49,400 bases of DNA, taken from Lachnospiraceae bacterium. Its GTDB lineage: Bacteria > Bacillota > Clostridia > Lachnospirales > Lachnospiraceae. The notes under the pieces were generated by a model that saw only the letters and a list, made by a program, of their open reading frames with translations, was not told the origin of the DNA and did not search any database. The position numbers were made by a program, and so were the translations under genes. Positions 44,972 to 49,400 of the stretch are shown one piece after another. Location of the stretch: NCBI GenBank assembly GCA_022792535.1, contig JAAWBG010000019.1, positions 1 through 49,400 on the forward strand, in the 5' to 3' direction. Within the stretch, counting starts at the first letter, position 1, and every line of letters starts with the position of its first letter.

Positions 44972-45024
44972 CTGAGAAAAACAGTTATCAAACGGATTTC
45001 ACGTTCTATAACTATTTTTCTCAG
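44972..45024. terminator. Inverted repeat after the recombinase gene
   Basis: CTGAGAAAAACAGTTAT (44972-44988) and ATAACTATTTTTCTCAG (45008-45024) are inverses with one mismatch, around a 19-base loop. Position suggests a terminator; the arm length and symmetry also fit a recombinase binding site. Confidence 0.5.
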
Positions 45025-45124
45025 AGCCAAAATTTTTCTGGTATTCCTGGATTTTTATTCTGTTCCGTATTTTTCCTTTCAAATCCATACAAATTGCAAC
45101 CTATTTTTACTAATTTTGATGATA

Positions 45125-45562
45125 TTATCCTTGCATTCCCTTTGCATTTTGTTTATTCAAAGACAAAATCCAAAACAAAAATGTCAATCCCAACAATACC
45201 CATGGTATCGCTCCGTTGAGAAATTCCACAACAGGATTCCCTTCAAACATATTCGTAAGTGTAAGCATGACAACACCTGCCAAGATAGAAATCCATGCAT
45301 ATTTTATAATTCTTTTTTCGGTTTTAATTCTTTCAGCATCCTTTTCCATTTTTTCTATCATAGCCTTGTCTCCTTTCAGTAAATCATCCAGACTTATCTG
45401 GTAAAGTTCGCTCATTCGAATTACACTCAAAATATCTGGCAATGACTTCCCATTTTCCCAATTTGAAATTGTCTGTCTGGAAACCATTAAACTTTCTGAT
45501 ACCTGTGTCTGCGTCAATTTATTTTTCTCACGAGCATTTCTGATCTTGTCTCCAATATTCAT
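45125..45562 (-). CDS. XRE-family regulator with two membrane helices
   Basis: 145 residues. N-terminal HTH (KLTQTQVSESLMVSRQTISNWE, then KSLPDILSVIRMSELYQ) and a C-terminal pair of hydrophobic helices (about 85-135). Such membrane-tethered regulators often sense envelope signals. AGGAGG-like sequence precedes the ATG. Stands alone. Confidence 0.88.
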   Translation of the reverse strand: MNIGDKIRNAREKNKLTQTQVSESLMVSRQTISNWENGKSLPDILSVIRMSELYQISLDDLLKGDKAMIEKMEKDAERIKTEKRIIKYAWISILAGVVMLTLTNMFEGNPVVEFLNGAIPWVLLGLTFLFWILSLNKQNAKGMQG

Positions 45563-45770
45563 TGTTAACCTCCTTCGGCTATGAGTTTAGCAAATCTCAA
45601 AATATTTTTCTATCAAAAGTCTTTTCCAAAAGGAGAAAATGCGTGTCAAAATTCCTTTACATCTTCCACAATCGTACCAATGATCCAGCGATTCGAAAAA
45701 GCATCTGCTGTGACGTTTCTATATCGAACATCAAATCCATTCAGGCTAAAACATAACGGAAAATCAAAAA

Positions 45771-46139
45771 TTATTTAATCGCCTTTCCAATCTGCTTGTC
45801 CGCTCTCCAACTAGGCGGGGCATCATCATCTGCCCAATATTCATCAATCCCTTCAATTTTGTCATCCATAACTTTAATAAAAGATGTCACATGAAATGAC
45901 CGGGTTCTATCTTTAAGATATACATGGGTTACCGTAATAAATAAATCATTTATTTTTTCTACTCTTTCCACCTCCCCATCCCAATTGCCAGGATACTCGC
46001 AATTGGCAATCATAAATTCATCCACGGTAAAATGTTCATTCGTGCAATGCCAATTTACATAAGCATTCTGGTGAAAATAATCTCTGATAACATCTGCATT
46101 TTGTTCTAAAATGTCTTTCCAAAATTTGTATATATCCAT
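45771..46139 (-). CDS. NTF2-like (SnoaL-type) protein
   Basis: 122 residues of the cone-shaped nuclear-transport-factor-2 fold: WKDILEQNADVIRDYFHQNAYVNWH at the N-terminus, then VHV strands in FITVTHVYLKDRT and the closing GIDEYWADDDAPPSWR. Function (enzyme or binding) unknown. It ends the recognisable core chromosome before the AT-rich right-hand module. Confidence 0.8.
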   Translation of the reverse strand: MDIYKFWKDILEQNADVIRDYFHQNAYVNWHCTNEHFTVDEFMIANCEYPGNWDGEVERVEKINDLFITVTHVYLKDRTRSFHVTSFIKVMDDKIEGIDEYWADDDAPPSWRADKQIGKAIK

Positions 46140-46447
46140 AAATTCCCGCCCTTCTAACTTTCCAGTTGATCTGCTAACTTTCTTTTATTTCCAAGAATTC
46201 GCTCTACATTAAATTAAAAGATATGTATCCTTTTTCCTAACAGAGAACAGATGAGGATAAATTTTGCTTTTGTGAAAAAGATTGTCTCTGCATATTTTTA
46301 TCTGTGTTTATTTTTCCAGTTATATGGACTTTCTATATGCGTAAAGACTCTCTTCCAAGTTCTTTAAAATTCTACTAAATATAATAATATATTTCTTTCA
46401 CACAAAATGGAAGGGCTTTTTATTTGTATTATTGTAAAGACCGGCTT

Positions 46448-46517
46448 TATTGGGGCTTTAGATTATTTTTATGGATAATTGATAGTTATCTGTTGGATTT
46501 GGTGCATCAAAGCAGCA
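46448..46517. repeat. 70-bp perfect inverted repeat, left copy
   Basis: TATTGGGGCTTTAG at 46448 through AAAGCAGCA at 46517 is the exact inverse of 49331-49400, base for base over 70 bp. It lies in the 560-bp gene-free stretch 46140-46699. The bases beyond 46517 do not match the other side. Confidence 0.97.
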
Positions 46518-46660
46518 TAAAAAATTAGGAATTATTCAATTATCTATAGTTCCGTAAATACTTTAGACTTACACTTTGATGCAAGTTCCTTGAATACCGC
46601 ATAAATATTACAAATAATGGCATTTTCCCTACTTAACACTGTCGAGGTGTAAGTGGAAAA
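46474..46660 (+). promoter_or_regulatory. Structured leader of the aminotransferase-like gene
   Basis: GATAATTGA (46474-46482) matches TCAATTATC (46538-46546), and GCATCAAAG (46504-46512) matches CTTTGATGC (46577-46585); the two pairings cross. A hairpin TTTTCC/GGAAAA with inner CTTAACAC/GTGTAAG stems spans 46624-46660 close to the start codon. It may regulate translation. No known riboswitch is recognised. Confidence 0.45.
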
Positions 46661-46699
46661 TTTATGTGGAATTATAGATTATTAATGAGGTTCATGAAA

Positions 46700-47908
46700 A
46701 TGCATATTCAATCTGTAAAAAATTATTCTACTGATATTCATGATATATTGGAACTGGCAAGTAATGAAAATGCCTTTTTTATTTCCAGCTGGGATAAGAA
46801 TGATCGTATTTTAAATATTGATGCTAACCTTGTTGAACAAAGTATACATCAGCAGGAACACAAAAACACATATATTATGTCAAAAGACATGGAAATATTA
46901 AAGAAACAAATATCCTCATATCTTAACGAACAGGGGAAAGAAATATCTAAAGAATGTATTACAATTGTGTCCAACGGAACAAGTGCTGCATTTATCTCAT
47001 TATTACAAACTTTCAAACGAGGAGCATCGAATTTCCTTTTTATTGGACCAATTTACTTTACCTATATACATCTTCTAAATATTTTTGGCAAAAAAATATA
47101 CCATTATGATATAAATTTATTCGAGAAAATAGCATTTGATTTTACTAAATTGGAAAAAGAAATTCAGGAAAATTCAATACATTCCCTTATTTTAATTCAA
47201 CCATTTTTTGGTTCAGGAATAGCCTTGAATGATTCAATTTTAGAAAAATTCATATCATTATGCGAAAAACAACATATCTATTTATTAATAGACTATGTAT
47301 ATGGAAATATGGAGTGGGATTCATTTTCTCATATTCATAATACTAAATTAATACAAATGGCCATTAACTCAGATTTTTGCATTTTATTTGAGTCAGTCTC
47401 AAAACGTATATTTCTAAACGGAATGAAAAATGCAGTTATATTTAGTTCGAAGAAATTTATAAGCGATATAAACGTAGATGCAGAAATATGTTTGGGGAGT
47501 ATATCATATATTCAAGAATCCTTGTTACATACAATATACTCTTCAAACAATATAACGAATGTTAATCAGTTTATCATAAATGCATTAGACTGCGCTTCAA
47601 ACAATTATGACTTACTATGCTCATTAATCTTAGGAACAGACCTTAAACTTTGCAAAAGTACTTGTGGGTATTTTACCCTTTTAGGGATTCCTAAAATCCA
47701 CTTTAAATCGTCAAAAGATCAAGATATTATAAATGAATTATACAATAAAACAAGCATTGTAACTATTCCCCATTCAAGGTACTATTATAATTCATCAGAA
47801 TATTATTGCTTTAGAATCAATCTTGCAACGGAAACATATGAGTTATTGAGCGCAATAGAAAAATTATTACATATTTGCAGTAATAGCCGCAATTGCGACA
47901 TCTGCTAA
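46700..47908 (+). CDS. PLP-dependent aminotransferase-like (fold type I) protein
   Basis: About 402 residues. It has the fold-type-I aminotransferase layout: SNGTSAA for the phosphate region, GPIYFTYI aromatic segment, Asp198/Tyr201 in LIDYVYGN, Lys235 in SVSKRIF, and Arg372 in FRINLA for substrate carboxylate. The usual NPxNPTG motif reads PFFGSG (168-173), and the residue equal to the second PLP-phosphate Arg is Lys, so the pocket is altered. GAGG lies 9 bases before 46700; starts at 46664 and 46694 are also open. AT-rich, unlike its left neighbours. Its 3' end overlaps the opposite gene by 42 bases. Confidence 0.8.
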   Translation: MHIQSVKNYSTDIHDILELASNENAFFISSWDKNDRILNIDANLVEQSIHQQEHKNTYIMSKDMEILKKQISSYLNEQGKEISKECITIVSNGTSAAFISLLQTFKRGASNFLFIGPIYFTYIHLLNIFGKKIYHYDINLFEKIAFDFTKLEKEIQENSIHSLILIQPFFGSGIALNDSILEKFISLCEKQHIYLLIDYVYGNMEWDSFSHIHNTKLIQMAINSDFCILFESVSKRIFLNGMKNAVIFSSKKFISDINVDAEICLGSISYIQESLLHTIYSSNNITNVNQFIINALDCASNNYDLLCSLILGTDLKLCKSTCGYFTLLGIPKIHFKSSKDQDIINELYNKTSIVTIPHSRYYYNSSEYYCFRINLATETYELLSAIEKLLHICSNSRNCDIC

Positions 47909-49291
47909 ATTCTTTGATATATTTTTATTCATACACTCGCCTGCAGGTAACAGTAACTCAGCTTCTTGGGTTACAGACGTCAATTTTTTTATATCTTTTA
48001 AAGATACGTCTGTAGCTTTCAATTTTTGTAAAAGTTTATCGCTTAAAGCCTTTTTTGTTTTTATATCAAAATAAATATCTGCAAAATTTTTTATTATTTT
48101 AGGCAATGCTGCTAATACTATAACTGTTGCTGCTGAGTATATAAGTATCCAAGAACCTTTCTTTTTTTCAATCAACGTCCAATAACCACTGTCAGAAATG
48201 GAATTTAATAATTGTTCCGCAGTTTGAACACATTTATCATAATCATCGCTATTTAAGCTGATACTTAATGTAGATATACTGTTTATATCAATATTTGCAA
48301 GATACTTTTCACTATGTGGTATTAGATATAATGCACTTTGCAATTTTGTACAAAATGCATCAATTTCAATTCGTTCATCAAAACAATAGCTTGACATATC
48401 TGCATTTGTAATAATTGCTATCGCCTCATTCAAAATATCATAATCTACTGTTTCGTATATTGCCGCAAAAGCCAAATTCTCTAATATAATAGAAATATCC
48501 AGCATTCTGCCATACGGTAATTCTTTATAATAATAAAAACATTTTTTCAATATGTCTGGAATTTTTTCTTGTACTCTTTTATTTATATAGAAGTTAATTA
48601 TATCATTATAGCGATGCTCTGTTTCCAATGTCTTCAGAAAATCTTCTACCAAAATATCTTCAAAGCATACATAATCCCCTCTATATAAAAAAGTAACTTG
48701 ATTCCACAGGCAATTTGCAACTGAATAGCCAAAAAAATAGCTTGAATCTATACACACATTATTGAATTGACACTTTACAAACTTATGATTTTCAGCATGC
48801 ATAGTGGCCAAATTAGTATTGTCAAAACTGCAACTCTCAAATGTATCACTATCAGTAGTTGACATTTCAAATGTGCAGCCACTAAATGTGCAGTTGATTA
48901 GCTTACAGTGTTGCATATTGATTAAAAAAGTCTCATCCGGAAACTCACAGTCAACAAATGTTGTCGAATGTATCGAAGTATTTCTATAAAGATTGTTTGT
49001 AAATTTAACATTTTTCAAATAGCAATTTTTCATCTGGCAACAACCAAATTGTACCTTTTCAAATCTACAATCAATAAACACTGCACTCAAAAAATCACTT
49101 CTATCAAAATTATTTTTATAAAATTGAATATTAGTAAATTTTGTTCCTCTAAAATCACTTCTAAAAAATGAAATCAAATGTATAGATTTATGAAAATCAA
49201 TATTTTCAAATACAGCGTATGATAAGTTTCTGCTTTCAAACTTCTTAAATTCTATGAAATCATCTTGTCTATACAATTGCAACTCATTCAT
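47867..49291 (-). CDS. Pentapeptide-repeat protein with C-terminal membrane helix
   Basis: 474 residues. The first about 190 form pentapeptide repeats, with F or L at every fifth place (for example NNFDRSDFLSAVFIDCRF and CKLINCTFSGCTFEMSTTD), predicted to fold as a right-handed beta-helix. A helical region of about 180 residues follows, then one membrane helix near 378-398 and a charged C-terminal end. AAGGAG lies 7 bases upstream of the ATG. Function is not known. Its 3' end overlaps the aminotransferase-like gene on the other strand. Confidence 0.82.
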   Translation of the reverse strand: MNELQLYRQDDFIEFKKFESRNLSYAVFENIDFHKSIHLISFFRSDFRGTKFTNIQFYKNNFDRSDFLSAVFIDCRFEKVQFGCCQMKNCYLKNVKFTNNLYRNTSIHSTTFVDCEFPDETFLINMQHCKLINCTFSGCTFEMSTTDSDTFESCSFDNTNLATMHAENHKFVKCQFNNVCIDSSYFFGYSVANCLWNQVTFLYRGDYVCFEDILVEDFLKTLETEHRYNDIINFYINKRVQEKIPDILKKCFYYYKELPYGRMLDISIILENLAFAAIYETVDYDILNEAIAIITNADMSSYCFDERIEIDAFCTKLQSALYLIPHSEKYLANIDINSISTLSISLNSDDYDKCVQTAEQLLNSISDSGYWTLIEKKKGSWILIYSAATVIVLAALPKIIKNFADIYFDIKTKKALSDKLLQKLKATDVSLKDIKKLTSVTQEAELLLPAGECMNKNISKNLADVAIAAITANM

Positions 49292-49330
49292 CGTTTATCT
49301 CCTTCATAATGGATATTCCCTAATTCACCG

Positions 49331-49400
49331 TGCTGCTTTGATGCACCAAATCCAACAGATAACTATCAATTATCCATAAAAATAATCTAAAGCCCCAATA
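49331..49400. repeat. 70-bp perfect inverted repeat, right copy, cut by window edge
   Basis: The exact inverse of 46448-46517. It stops at the window edge, so the real repeat may be longer. From each gene's own direction the repeat reads the same way and lies upstream, so it could also be a shared leader or promoter. Confidence 0.97.

Noticed and set aside
45562..45778. Short plus-strand frames before the NTF2-like gene
   Set aside because: No ribosome site, no recognisable domain, and two overlapping frames are equally open.

Overview
The window reads as chromosome from an anaerobic, spore-forming, low-to-moderate-GC Firmicute, most likely of the Lachnospiraceae. Evidence for this is dipicolinate synthase (dpaA/dpaB, spore core), the [FeFe]-hydrogenase maturase HydF with a TM1266-type regulator, LarE, a rubredoxin-fused glutamate-synthase-like protein, a gram-positive style PTS (HPr and EI downstream of a fructose EII) and strong AGGAGG ribosome binding sites. 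No rRNA, tRNA or CRISPR array was seen.

Layout. 1-1800: pyrG behind a palindromic repeat. 2120-3705: C39-like peptidase and HAD phosphatase. 3913-6472: acetyltransferase, then a GntR/ABC operon with a clear operator-promoter. 6531-9155: a repeat-rich zone holding a decayed Rpn-type gene and the rubredoxin-GltS-like gene. 9216-11690: TetR/MFS exporter pair with operators and a MITE-like palindrome in the tetR leader. 11707-13618: VanS/VanR-like two-component system. 13728-18314: trkA, trkH, a 77-residue unknown, TM1266 regulator and hydF in one run. 18368-21961: degV, MATE, LacI with operator. 22061-26117: ybaK, an anchored unknown, an ABC-F protein and larE. 26274-32015: fruR-fruK-fruA-ptsH-ptsI fructose/PTS operon. 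32234-34821: dgt, DUF3783, YgjP-like protease. 34897-36981: receiver-domain remnant, XRE gene and dpaAB. 37161-41957: sigma-like protein, DUF3006-like protein and a heterodimeric ABC exporter in one overlapping operon. 42046-46139: membrane protein, Rpn nuclease, Xer-like recombinase, XRE-membrane regulator, NTF2-like protein.

The right end (about 46150-49400) is different: visibly AT-rich, with two convergent genes that overlap at their 3' ends (a PLP aminotransferase-like protein and a pentapeptide-repeat membrane protein), enclosed by a perfect 70-bp inverted repeat whose outer end is cut by the window edge. This looks acquired and is the best candidate here for an undescribed module.

A second highlight is a dispersed cloverleaf-like palindrome of about 123 bp. 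Four main copies (one cut by the window start) and several remnants occur here, and differences between copies are compensatory in several stems, so the folded form appears to have been maintained. It is sometimes preceded by a second hairpin and by another structured repeat family.
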